Assembly: GCA_001592805.2 (NCBI GenBank)
Contig: CP051143.1
Coordinates: 806,001 to 870,000 of the forward strand
Source: Peltaster fructicola
Taxonomy: Eukaryota > Ascomycota > Dothideomycetes
Direction of reading: 5' to 3'
Length of the DNA: 64,000 nt
The translations under genes were made by a program, and so were the position numbers. The notes under the pieces are model-generated. The model saw nothing but the letters and a program-made list of their open reading frames with translations. It searched no databases and was not told where the DNA came from. Shown in pieces: positions 22,176-32,195 of this stretch. Numbering within the stretch: the first letter of the stretch is position 1; the number at the start of each line of letters is the position of its first letter.

Positions 22176-23557
22176 GGCGGCGACCAGTTCTCCGGTGGAA
22201 TAATGTATGCTGAGCGATGGACAGGGTGAGAGTAACCAGCCTCTACTAGATACCCAAGACCATAACACCAAATGGCTCTGCTGTTGAGAGAAGATGCTGT
22301 CGAGAAGCAAGCAAAGACTGACTCGCAAAGGAGAGAGAACACTACCTATGCACTATGGAGGCATAGTTAGTACTGGCGCAACCACGTTTCGACTGGATAA
22401 GGCGGATGGAACCTTGGCCACACTGCAGGAACTGTCATCTGCTAAGGAGAGGGGCGCATCTATTGATCGACCTGGTCCAGCACTATACGGCAACCAAACT
22501 CTGATTTACTTCCAACACAAGCAAGTTTCCCAGCTCATTTTGCCTCCCCGAGGCCAAGCACTCTGCTAGGTACACTAGACTGCTCGATCTACGCAGGCGA
22601 ATACGTGCACTAGACTGCTGCAACCCACAGGCGACGCGTGACGCGAAAGACGTTCAAACCTTCGACGATCACCTTGACAGCTGGACCAGGGTGTGAGCAG
22701 CAGCTGGTGGTACGCCTCGCCGCAGACCATTTCCAGGTTTTGGTTCGGGAAAATGAGCTCAAGTCCGGCACGAACCAAAGGCAGTTTCCGGAAGACGTCG
22801 CGGACATTGTCTCACACCCCAGGGGGTTGAAACGGTTTTCGAGATTGAGTTGAAAGAGTGTTTAGCATTGACCACATGTCAAAACCGTGACGAAGACTTC
22901 GATGAGTGCGGTCGAATCCCCGCACGTCAAAGGAGTGCAAGTGCCTCTGTGATAGGTCGGTACCTGGACCTTGCAGAAGCACGAGGCGAGACCGACGCTA
23001 AAAAGCTCTCCACTAAACCGATTCCATCATGACCGCAGATGTGCCGTCCAAGCCCTGCACTTTACAACGACATACCGAGGCCTTCACTCAAAGTCAACCA
23101 GATGCACCATCAAAGTGTCGTACGCGAACAGTGGTTCACGCAACCCGTACGCCAGACGAAGTATGCTGTAAGGCTGCTACAACGATATCCTGAGGCTCAG
23201 TCCGCGCCGCAGATTGCACGACCTCAGAAGATTAACAAAGGCAGATTGTCTCAAGGACCGCTGAGGAGGAACACGTTGAACTCTAATTGAGTACTCAATC
23301 TCGCTCATCGATAGAGTACAACTGCCAACCCACGGCGACAGCACTCACATGACCTGAGATGATCGTCCTCTCCACACACACCATACCCTCTCACGACGCC
23401 TCCGCCAGAGTACTATACAACAACGTTCTTCCGTGGTGCTTCCTCTCCACAGCCGCCATCACATGTGGCCGACGACACTCGAGTAGAGTGCTTGATGGCG
23501 GCAGTCCAGTGGCGTAACGGAAAAAGTCATACGCCGAACCCCAAAGTTACAAAGAGA
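22176..23557. other. Gene-poor 1.4-kb gap
   Basis: Contains the DHA2 promoter and leader. Several frames under 90 codons occur on both strands without family resemblance. A GTGCG...CGCAC inverted repeat near 22908-22927 resembles a tRNA T-arm but lacks the rest of a tRNA. Confidence 0.5.
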
Positions 23558-23785
23558 TCATCGTCTTGAGTTCTTGGTCTTTTTCTTAGGACGCATCGGC
23601 TTCTGTGCCGGAGCAAGAGCCGGCTCCTTGTCGAAACAACTGTTACATCTTGTCTCGAGTCGCAAGCTAGTCCAGATTTCTCCGCTGCCACAAGGCCTCT
23701 GTATGAGTGTTCCCTGCGAGCAGTGCTGAGCCAAGACTGTCTTGGTGTGGCCACATGTGTGGCTGTGGGCATAGTACTTGCACAT
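23558..23785 (-). CDS. Small Cys/His-rich protein of Dothideomycete type (unknown function)
   Basis: Intronless frame of 75 aa from ATG 23785. The first half is rich in possible metal ligands: MCKYYAHSHTCGH at the very start, then QHCSQG, RPCGSG and CNSC near residue 50. The end is strongly basic (RPKKKTKNSRR) and may send the protein to the nucleus or bind nucleic acid. From memory, short proteins opening with an MCKYxxHxxxCGH-like pattern recur in plant-associated Dothideomycetes as unnamed hypothetical proteins, and that resemblance is why I call it a gene. There is no signal peptide. The Cys/His spacing suggests a small zinc-binding fold, but this is inference. Confidence 0.65.
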   Translation of the reverse strand: MCKYYAHSHTCGHTKTVLAQHCSQGTLIQRPCGSGEIWTSLRLETRCNSCFDKEPALAPAQKPMRPKKKTKNSRR

Positions 23786-26305
23786 AGCTAGGTGTGCATT
23801 CCTGGTTTCGTACGTCTGGCTCTGCGCTACTGGTCAGCTTCAACAGCTTGTCTATGAGACTGCTTCGAACCTCTACTGCACGACGATTCACGAACCCTGT
23901 GATCGTTTCTTGCCGGTTATGGACTCCCGACTGCTAGACTTGTCTCTTACGTGTCATAGCCTCTCGGTGAGCGAGACGATCAAGATATACTCGTTGTACT
24001 GTCTAGGCGACGTAGATGCTGACCAGGATTCCAGGTATCGTTATGTTTGCGCAACGCAATCGCTCTTGCTCGGTCTACCATCTCAATCACACAGCTGGTA
24101 CTTCGCCAGGGACAAGATTCTGTCGACAACATGACACCGATCGAAGGCATTGTTCAAGCAGAGTGGAAGACGCACGTATCCTGTTCGACCAGTTGGACAG
24201 TAAGGACACGACCGAGGTACACACATAGGTACAACCGAGAACCCTTTGCTTGAGAACCGTTTCGACAGAGACAAACTGCAATCTTGTGTTGCTTCAATGC
24301 AACCTGACGGCAGTGTCGCCGACCATTGTAACGAGATCTATCCTCGTTGAGGCAGGCTCGGGACGACAGCGATAGAAGGCTCATCTACAACCGCTCGATC
24401 ATGTGCGACCATCTGACTGATCTCGAAGCTGTAGGGCTGCAATAAGCATACCTCGCAGTACGGCTCATCTGAGCTACGCAGAAGCATTGCGCAGGGCCAC
24501 TATCTGCACGAGCATGCAGTCGAAGCCTATACCTGAGTCTGGTACCATCTGCAGAGTAGCGATGGCACGCACTTGGAAGCCTACGACATAGCTACATGGT
24601 ATGTTGGTGTGCTTGCCAAGCACATCGAGCGCATCTACTTCCGTCTGCAATTTCTCATGTTCAACATCTCGACTTTCCAACACCTAGATCATGTGATTTC
24701 TACACCGCCATTTGTAATGTGGCTAGACTGTGGCACCGTTTGACCGTCTATGCAGCTTGCTCGCCCTTCCGTCGCTCCAATGCAAGATCCCGCGACAATC
24801 ATAACACAGGAAAGGCTCTCGACAGCTGGTATTGTGCTTGTAAAGACCGACTGACACGAGGAAAGACATCACAGAGCAGAAGATGATATAGTAGAGACAA
24901 CTGCTAGCAGAGCGATACCTGGTTCAGCGATTCATGCGGGCAAGGGAGAAGTCTCGGTATTAATAGCTGCAGCTTCCCATGCGCACCGCACCGGGATCTC
25001 TCACTTGCATCGTCGAACTCTCAGCATCGACGTTTCCACAAAACCGCAATGCAGCGCCGTCTCGGCCGCTCATCGATTGACCTTGAGTGTGACGATGCAG
25101 TCATCCTCAGCTCTTACATCATGCCGCCGAATAATTCGGGCACGACTACCGCCAGCGCACGACTTGCTCAGCAGCTTTTCCGCGTCCTCGGCGTCTCCCT
25201 TCCCTACTGCACGAATGCCCAGCGCAGCGAAGTCCATGATGTCGACAAGGATGACGCCAATCGCTCCAGGCCCTGCACGCTTAAGGAGACGAGCGGATCG
25301 CAGCGCAGAAAGCGCATAGGAAAGTCAGTCTTTGCGAAATGTTTATGCGTTGGCAAATCCTCGCCACGTCACAAAGCTCGCATGCGAAGCACGCACTATG
25401 CAGGCCCACTGCAAGTATCCGCTGCAGCCAATTCTCCTTGACGCAGAGACCGCCAATGCGTGTTTGGGCTGCTATTTTCCTTTCTTTCGCACAATCGTAA
25501 GTCGTTTTCACCGTTCTGGTTGTTCAGAGTTGCCTTCGTCTTGCTTGTTTGCCGTCGTTCAGAACAGCGTTGCGACTCATCATACCTCGTCCACCGCTAT
25601 CCACTCCGAGGATCTCAGCATCTGCGCGCCACGAACGCTAGGACAGTTGCCGGGACTTTGCGGTCAAGAGGAACACTTTGAAGAGAAAGATCAGGATAGG
25701 CCTTGGAAGCTGTCGCATACTCCCACGGCACCGCTTGCGCACACAACGTGCCCGAAAGGACAGCCATTGGGCTATGGCAGATCGCTACGTTGCCATTCCA
25801 GCCATCATATCTTGCTTCTTGACCTCGAGTGTGACGTACAGCTAGTTGGACGTCAAATAGCGCTGTCAGTCCACCAATCCCTGTCAGCATTGTATTCATC
25901 AACATCTTGGACGAATAGGAAGTCTGCATCCGTCCTTGACACCACACGGCAGATTGTCGCTCTGGTAAGGCTCACATTGGGTGCATTGGGCAGAGATCTA
26001 ATTCTTCGCAGGTATAGTCAACATCTTATTGCTTTGGGTGGTTCCTTCGCATCTTGTACTATATTGTCAGCTGTATTAACACTGTTGCTTGCCATCGCCA
26101 TACTCTACATCGCATAATCGAAGCTCATGCTGTGGCAGGAAGTGGTCTGAGCCTCTGCCAATCTCAAGATCACCTGCTGTCGTATCATTCACCACGAGTC
26201 TATCACACACAAGGCTTGTGAGCCGCTGGGACAAACACAGCTCATTAATATCAACGTCCATGCGTCCGCGCATCCAAATCTGATCTGGTGCTGAGGAGGA
26301 AGTAA
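23786..26305. other. Gene-poor 2.5-kb region
   Basis: No recognisable gene. A plus-strand ATG frame at 25049-25441 (130 codons) and a frame at 25332-26117 that lacks an ATG at its start but ends in a hydrophobic helix (TILSAVLTLLLAIAILYIA) are the most protein-like pieces; I could not splice them into a convincing protein. A minus-strand frame at 25615-25947 overlaps them. The right end holds the promoter of the next gene. Confidence 0.4.
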
Positions 26306-27754
26306 ATGGCAGTCTCCCAGATCGAAGAGAAGATCCTAGGACGACTTGCGAGACAAACAGCTGACGACAATCCGCTCCTTTCTGCATCACTCTATCAAGT
26401 ACTAGGCTTGTCCATATTACTCTCCCGGAAGCTATACAGAGCACGCAGACTTCGAAGGCTAGACATCACACGAGATACCAAATCTCTACAATTGTACCAT
26501 CAGATACTCTGGCTTGCGCGCGAAGGCCTTCAGATCACCGAAGTCTACATCCTACCGTACAGTCAGAATGGCGAACAAGGCCCCGAGTGCCGTGTCATGG
26601 CGGCTAAGCTTCGTGCCTCGCTGTACCATGTCTTCTGTCTGTTCCACAACCATCCACCAGTCGCATCTCTCAACACGAAATCATCAAGCGGAAGTCCGCG
26701 CTCGTCCAAGGGCAAAGAAGCGGAGATCAGGCCGGAGAGTAAGTCGCCAAAGCACAATGGCAGAGAGAGCAGTCGGCGCAGACGGAGAGCAAGTAGAAAT
26801 GCACTTCGTGATCCGATACCCTCCATGAACTCGGATACTTCGTACATCACCAATCCATACGCAGGCGCACAATCAGTATCTCCTGGCGCTGCAGTCGACG
26901 CGCGCCGCACTCCTTCGCGACCACCAGGCCTAACACCAACAGACATCTCGCCAACACAAGCATCGGCGTCGTTCTTGCTACCACCTCTCAACTTCGTTCC
27001 AATGGCGTTGGCGTACTTTGAGACCGCACAGCACCTTTCTGACACTCTCTTGTCGGCAGCCAATGCACTCAGACTATCTGTCTCGCTCGAGCACTCAGCA
27101 TTCATCTGGAATTGTGATAAAGACCACGATAAGGCACGCAAGCTTGCACGACAGGCTATCAGAGACGTGTATGCTTCGCAAGATGAGCTTGACGATGACG
27201 AGTTCAATGATGCTTCAGTATTGGTTCAGGCTCTTGGAGGTATTGTTCGACGAGGTTCTAACGAGTCTACTCCCAGACTATCCGCAGCCAGTCCTACGAG
27301 TAACCCTCCCTCGAGGCCAGCTCCAATACCGCCAATACCTCCACCGACTCGTATACTCCCACCGATCGATCGAACAATAGCAGTCAGCCCGTCTAACCGT
27401 CGCCACGGCTCGCCAGCACAAGCAAGATCTTTCACTAGGACCCCAGAGAGGTTGAGCACAGTGCCTGAAGATCCATCACAGGAGACATCTGAAACCGCTG
27501 CAACCACGATCAGTCCCTCCGTATCACGACTAAGCAGCCGTAGTAAGCAGCGACGAGGCTCCTCGACAAGCGCGGGATCGGACAAAGCAGCGAAGCGACG
27601 AGCTGTGGAGGAGGCCGAGGAGCTGTATCGACGAAGCAGTAACAGAAGCAATGGTGCGAGCCAGTCTCACAGCAGACAGAACACACCACCTGATGGGTAC
27701 GTTCGTAAAGTCGCCTCGCCGCGCGAGCCCAGTGCATCTGGTGGTAACGTCTAA
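26306..27754 (+). CDS. Divergent 14-3-3-like protein with a large disordered insertion
   Basis: Single exon, 482 aa. The N-terminal 115 residues are helical (ILGRLARQ, LSILLSRKLYRARR, LYHQILWLAREGL). Residues about 120-225 are a Ser/Arg/Pro-rich disordered stretch. Residues about 230-317 return to helices, and here the pattern ALRLSVSLEHSAFIW...ARKLARQAIRDV...DASVLVQALGGIV follows the last helices of 14-3-3 proteins (compare the ALNFSVFYYEI, LAKQAFDDAI and DSTLIMQLLRDNL elements). The C-terminal 165 residues are a disordered Ser/Pro/Arg tail with an SH3-type run (PAPIPPIPPPTR). True 14-3-3 proteins are about 245-270 aa without the insertion, so this is a remote relative; phosphopeptide binding is not assured. 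The assignment rests on pattern similarity only. Confidence 0.6.
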   Translation: MAVSQIEEKILGRLARQTADDNPLLSASLYQVLGLSILLSRKLYRARRLRRLDITRDTKSLQLYHQILWLAREGLQITEVYILPYSQNGEQGPECRVMAAKLRASLYHVFCLFHNHPPVASLNTKSSSGSPRSSKGKEAEIRPESKSPKHNGRESSRRRRRASRNALRDPIPSMNSDTSYITNPYAGAQSVSPGAAVDARRTPSRPPGLTPTDISPTQASASFLLPPLNFVPMALAYFETAQHLSDTLLSAANALRLSVSLEHSAFIWNCDKDHDKARKLARQAIRDVYASQDELDDDEFNDASVLVQALGGIVRRGSNESTPRLSAASPTSNPPSRPAPIPPIPPPTRILPPIDRTIAVSPSNRRHGSPAQARSFTRTPERLSTVPEDPSQETSETAATTISPSVSRLSSRSKQRRGSSTSAGSDKAAKRRAVEEAEELYRRSSNRSNGASQSHSRQNTPPDGYVRKVASPREPSASGGNV

Positions 27755-28023
27755 TTGTTAGACGACGAACCGCACCACGATCAGACGATACCGTACGAAG
27801 GTCCCCGCAACGTATTGACAGTACAGGAGCGGAAAGCCACGAGAGACGACAAGCGGTTCTGACCGCATTGAGTATCCTGTCAGCGAGACGCAGAGTAGAC
27901 AATCAGAGTGGTCGAGACGTAGGAATCGCATTTTAAGAATCAGCGTTCAAGCGAAGTACATACTATATCGATGAGAGCATACTACACGGTCAATCTCATG
28001 CAACGCAAGACAGGTCGAGCAAT

Positions 28024-30337
28024 TCAGTGCCACGCAAGGAGAATGAGTCCAATAAGTGAGATCACACAGGTCAATGTTATCCTGTTCAGCCCTCGACGTG
28101 GAACCCCTCCGGTCTTCAACACAGGGGTGACAGGCTTAGGAAGGATGGTCTTAGTGGGAATGCGAGTCGTTTTGGCCGCGATGGTGCGGGTCTTCGTCTT
28201 GTTGGTGGTTGTCTTGCCAGCCTTCGTCCTAGTACTTGTCGTTTTGGTGGTTGTCTTGCCAGCCTTCGTCCTAGTGCTCGTCGTGATAGTAGTTGTCTTG
28301 CCAGCAACAGTTCTGGTCGAGGTTGGGATCGTTGTGGTCTTGACCAGCGGATTGATGTTGGTTGCAATCGGTAGTGCAACATTGATGATGCTGGTCGCCG
28401 TTATCACGGGTGAGACTAAGGGCATAATCGGCCTCGTAATTGTGTTGATGAGGCCGGGAGCGGTAACCACAGACACCACATTTGTGATGACTGAAGGTGT
28501 AACGATCGAGGAGGAGTGCGGTGGCTATCGTAACAATTGAGGGTACGATTGTGGTAACGCGACCAGGAGCGGTGACCACAGACATTGCGTTCGTGACGAT
28601 CGAAGGCACGATTGTGCTGATGGTGAGGCCAGGAGCAGTGACCACAGACACCACATTCGTGACGATTGACGGCACAATTGTGCTGACGACACCGTTCGCA
28701 GTAACCACAGATACCACATTGGTGACGATCGGAGGGGTGACAATGACTGAAGTTAGAGTCTTGCCGATGACGCTTGTCGCTCCAGGAGCCACGCTGACAA
28801 TGTTCAGAACTGTTGCTACGCCTGGCACAGGAGTAAGGCTGACCAACTGCACCACCTGTGAGATAACACTCGGGAGCAGAGACTGACCAGCGGTTACAGT
28901 CACCGTGGTTGGCGCTGGCACCGTGGTTCTTGGGGCACCAAAGAGGAACGTACTGATCGTTGCGACCCAGTTTCCGCTCGTGCTTGTCATCGTCACCGTG
29001 CTTCCAGAAGGCATGCTCGGATATGCTGTGACAGTCATTGCAGTGGGCATAGTTGCACCAGCAGTAAGCGTAATGGTGCTGATCATTGTCGTGTACACTG
29101 TCTGCACTACTACAAGTGGCGTTGCGACTGTAGGAACTTGGCCACCCTGTGTGATGCCAGGCAAAAGAGTCGTCTGAATGATCGAGGTCGGCACAGTCAA
29201 GGTTTGCGCTGACGGCTGCACCAGAGTAGCGAGGATCGTAGAGGTGCCGATGATGGTATATGGCTGAACCATGGCTGACACTAGAGTGACATTGGAGCTT
29301 TGAGTGAGAGTGACTTGACTTGAAACGATCTGAGTTGACTGTTGAGGTGGAATCACCACAACCATAGATATAACCGTAGAGGTAGTCGTTAGTGTCGGGC
29401 CTATGAGTTGGGTTTGTGGCGTCTGACTGCTTTGAACCACGGATGGACTGGTCGTGTTTAAGACGGTGGAATTAGGCTGACTGGCGATGACTGATGAGCT
29501 CGATGCTGCTATAGGAACTGTAGTATAGGCAGTCACAAATTGGGTTGTCAGAAGCACTGGTTGTGACCCTCGTAACACGGTGAGAGTCGTGGTTCCCAAG
29601 GCTGGTGTAGATGGCGTGTTCATGTTGACTACTGGAGGTGTAGCAGTTGCGACATTGGCCGTCACTGTAATGGTTGATACAACCACAGGTTTGTCCGATG
29701 TTGCTGAACCTGTGCCAGACATTGTAAAGTTGGCACATGACACAAGAGTGCCATTGGCGAATTGCACAACGACACTGCGATTACCGAAGAAGGCAGGCGT
29801 GCCAGGCTGTGTCGAGAGGTAAGAGTCGATATAGCTGCACATTGTCAGTCGGGTCTGCACAATGGCAGTGAACGCACTTTGCTGAATAGCTCGTGCCATT
29901 CATGGTTCCATGCTTGCCACCAAGGTCGCCGACTTGGCATTTATCAGGCTGTGATGGATCGCAGGTGAAAGAGTCTGTGACATTGTAGGGATCGAACCGG
30001 CCACCTGCTGCACCGCAATTCAGAGCAGGCGCTTGATTCTGATGAATACTGTAAGCTGGCTCCGGGTCAGCATGCCTGTAACGGCTGTGTGTGCATTGTC
30101 CGTACCATATGGTCCACCTGACACAACCATCCCATTGATCGATATCTGAACATTGACTCCTGTACCATTGGGTGCACTGCTGATCTGCACAGTGCCGCGG
30201 ATTGTGGTATCGTTCTTGTCTGGAAGAACAGCAACATACTGAACACCAGCTGGATTGTTGTTGACTACAGGTGCATATGTCGCATATGTCGAGAGGAAGA
30301 AAGGCAGAAGCGTGAGGAGGTGCTGTCTAATGCGCAT
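28024..30337 (-). CDS. GPI-anchored wall protein with degenerate Cu/Zn-SOD-like domain
   Basis: Secretory signal peptide (residues 1-20), then a domain similar to fungal cell-surface Cu/Zn superoxide dismutases, a Thr/Val/Ser-rich stalk of several hundred residues, and a hydrophobic GPI-type tail (TLTCVISLIGLILLAWH). Exons: 30106-30337, 29878-30055, then from 29834 downward; introns of 50 and 43 nt. The SOD-like part keeps NGT sites, GDLGGKHG and CANF, but metal ligands look lost: YSIHQ where active members have HxH, GGRFDPY where a His is usual, and VVVQFANG where VVxHF is usual. In the stalk a 63-66-bp repeat (SVVTAPG units) and a 42-bp repeat (TRTKAGKTTT units) occur. Between repeat copies near 28510-28560 the frame changes; the 46-nt excess there equals a typical local intron, but I see no good donor. 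Confidence 0.7.
28207..28332 (-). repeat. 42-bp tandem repeat in the wall-protein stalk
   Basis: Three adjacent copies start near 28207, 28249 and 28291 (plus-strand coordinates), each with the core GGTTGTCTTGCCAGC or a one-base variant. The unit encodes 14 residues of TRTKAGKTTT type on the minus strand. Copy number is likely to vary between strains. Confidence 0.8.
28462..28720 (-). repeat. 63-66-bp tandem repeat in the wall-protein stalk
   Basis: Copies of a Val-rich unit (SVVTAPG...TIVPSIVTN) recur with phase marks near 28462, 28571, 28637 and 28700. Steps are 63-66 bp except for one of 109 bp, where the coding frame also changes. Confidence 0.75.
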
Positions 30338-30601
30338 AATGCCGCAGGATCAGGCCTGGTAAGCAAGGTGTGCTATGGCTTGCCTGTGTAGGAAGTCGAA
30401 TAGGAAGACTGTATGAGGAGGCGTCTAAGGATGTTGTAGGATGTGAGGGTGGTAGAAGTGATCAGGCTGCAAGCTGTGCTTCTGGCAGCTTGAAGTTGAA
30501 TAGTGACTCTGCAGTCGTGACTTCTGCTTACTGCTTGCGCGCCTTAGCAGGAGCGCCACGCACCACGAGGCAGTCGGTGGATGTCACTCTTGCACGCCGA
30601 C

Positions 30602-31858
30602 TCACTCCATGCCCTCCATTAGCTCAACTTTGTCCAGCACCATGCCTTTCAAACCACATGTCTCTTTCAGCTTCTCCCAATCTTCGCCTTCTTCGTCGCC
30701 TCTTTTCTCGCGGTCTTTGAAGCCCCAAGCACCAGCAACACGATCCAAAGCAGCTCTTTCCTCTTCTCTTATCCATCGTTCCCACAATGGCACTCCCTGT
30801 GCCCAGGTGACCCTGTCCATCTGATCATTTGTAGTCGTGATCGCAACATAACCGACAGTCCCGACGGCGAAAGTATAAGTCATAATACCAGCAAAAGCCA
30901 TATTCGTGGCGGTGGCCGGATCCAGCATTGTCTGCCATGCACTGAATTGCGTGCTCAATCCATATGCGACCATTGGAGCAATGGCGAGCACAGTACCTGG
31001 CACAGCTCCTTGCCGAAGAGCCTTCGCCCGAGCGTACGCAGGAGCTGCGAATGCCTTCTCAAGAACGGCCAGTGTCAAGGTCAAGTCGTGGGCTGTGATC
31101 GCAGATGAGAGTGCAATATTCGCTGTGTCCTTGTCGATAGCAGCGTTCAGACTCTTCGGGTTCGGTGATGTGTATTTGACTTTGCTATTGCCAGTAGCGG
31201 TTGGTGTTGGCTTCCTCGCGTACAGATCGAAGACTTCTGGAAAGCTAGCAGGTTGATGGAGCAGGTTTTGCAACTCGACGTAGGACTTTAACACCGGTGC
31301 GGTGATGAAGACATTCGGATGCCTGACGATGTTCTCGGCACTGCGACTGATCAGACTTAGCAATGTAGCTTTACTGACAGCTTCTGTTGGCTTTCGAGTG
31401 TTCACGGAACCGAGTAATGCTGAGGTTGCGCTGCTGCTGGATCTGATTGATGCTGCATTGGCTATCGAGTTTGCGTCCGCTAGGCTTTTGGCAATGGCAT
31501 CAAGCTGTTCTAAAACATACAGTACACGCTGCTCTGATGGTACAGGTCCATCTGTGGGCTTTAAGATGCTAGCGGAGAGCTCTTGGATTCGAGAGTGTAA
31601 GGCACTGAGGTCGTGTTCTTCATGTGGTCGAAGCGATACTGTCGTAGATCGCGTCGTGGAGGTGCTCGCACTCCTAATGGCTCGACCTTGAGTATGGAGT
31701 CTGGTTCGTGGGCCATCTCGAGGTCGTTGTGCTGTAGACTTAGTCCTTAGTGACCGTATATGTTGAGCGATCGCAGTAGTCCGGACGGTATCAGCTGGTG
31801 CTCGTCTAGTCAATGCCAGTACGCACTCGCCGCAGATGACGAGTCGTTTGCGATCCAT
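30602..31858 (-). CDS. Probable mitochondrial inner-membrane protein, fungal-specific
   Basis: Single exon, 418 aa from ATG 31858. The first 75 residues are rich in Arg, Ser and Thr with almost no acids, as in a mitochondrial presequence. A helical middle follows. Two hydrophobic segments lie near residues 285-310 (GTVLAIAPMVAYGLSTQF) and 322-345 (MAFAGIMTYTFAVGTVGYVAI), joined by a short loop, giving a hairpin topology. The end is charged, with WERWIREEERAALDRVAGAWGF followed by DREKRGDEEGEDWEKL. That pattern recurs in fungal mitochondrial proteins of unknown role; I do not recognise a named family. The ATG is 337 nt from the divergent verprolin start. Confidence 0.7.
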   Translation of the reverse strand: MDRKRLVICGECVLALTRRAPADTVRTTAIAQHIRSLRTKSTAQRPRDGPRTRLHTQGRAIRSASTSTTRSTTVSLRPHEEHDLSALHSRIQELSASILKPTDGPVPSEQRVLYVLEQLDAIAKSLADANSIANAASIRSSSSATSALLGSVNTRKPTEAVSKATLLSLISRSAENIVRHPNVFITAPVLKSYVELQNLLHQPASFPEVFDLYARKPTPTATGNSKVKYTSPNPKSLNAAIDKDTANIALSSAITAHDLTLTLAVLEKAFAAPAYARAKALRQGAVPGTVLAIAPMVAYGLSTQFSAWQTMLDPATATNMAFAGIMTYTFAVGTVGYVAITTTNDQMDRVTWAQGVPLWERWIREEERAALDRVAGAWGFKDREKRGDEEGEDWEKLKETCGLKGMVLDKVELMEGME

Positions 31859-32195
31859 AGTGGCATATGTGTTGAGGTTGTTATTGTTTTAGGACGCCCA
31901 AATCTCGTAGATCATCAGAAGAGCTGTCTCCACATGCTGTGGCGCGTCATTCGAGGCGGTGCAAAGTGTGACATAGCTGAGGCTTCTGCATACATTGTGC
32001 CTCTTGCGACCTTGACATTGCGCAGACACACGACACTCCTCCTGGAATCACTATTCTGTTGCCTGGCTCTACGAACAATACGTATTACTTTCTCCCCACG
32101 GTGTCGCCTGGCAGTCGCTTTGAAGGATGGTACACTAGACAGCATCCTGAGCCGTAACACATCCACAGTCAGCACACAACACATCTGTTCAAGAC
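31859..32195. promoter_or_regulatory. Divergent promoter region, mitochondrial protein / verprolin
   Basis: 337 nt between two outward-facing start codons. It must contain both promoters and leaders. No binding site could be named with confidence. Confidence 0.5.

Noticed and set aside
22908-22927. GTGCG...CGCAC inverted repeat around GTCGAATCC, like a tRNA T-arm
   Set aside because: The loop is too long and no acceptor, D or anticodon arms could be drawn at the right distances.
25332-26117. 261-codon plus-strand frame with a hydrophobic end
   Set aside because: It starts without ATG, has no convincing upstream exon, and overlaps an equally open frame on the other strand.
28521-29177. Val/Thr-rich plus-strand frames
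   Set aside because: They are antisense shadows of the repetitive stalk of the wall protein on the minus strand.
29986-30002. B-box-like sequence (GGTTCGATCC on the minus strand) suggesting a tRNA
   Set aside because: It lies inside an exon of the SOD-like gene and encodes RFDP. No A-box, acceptor stem or anticodon arm surrounds it.
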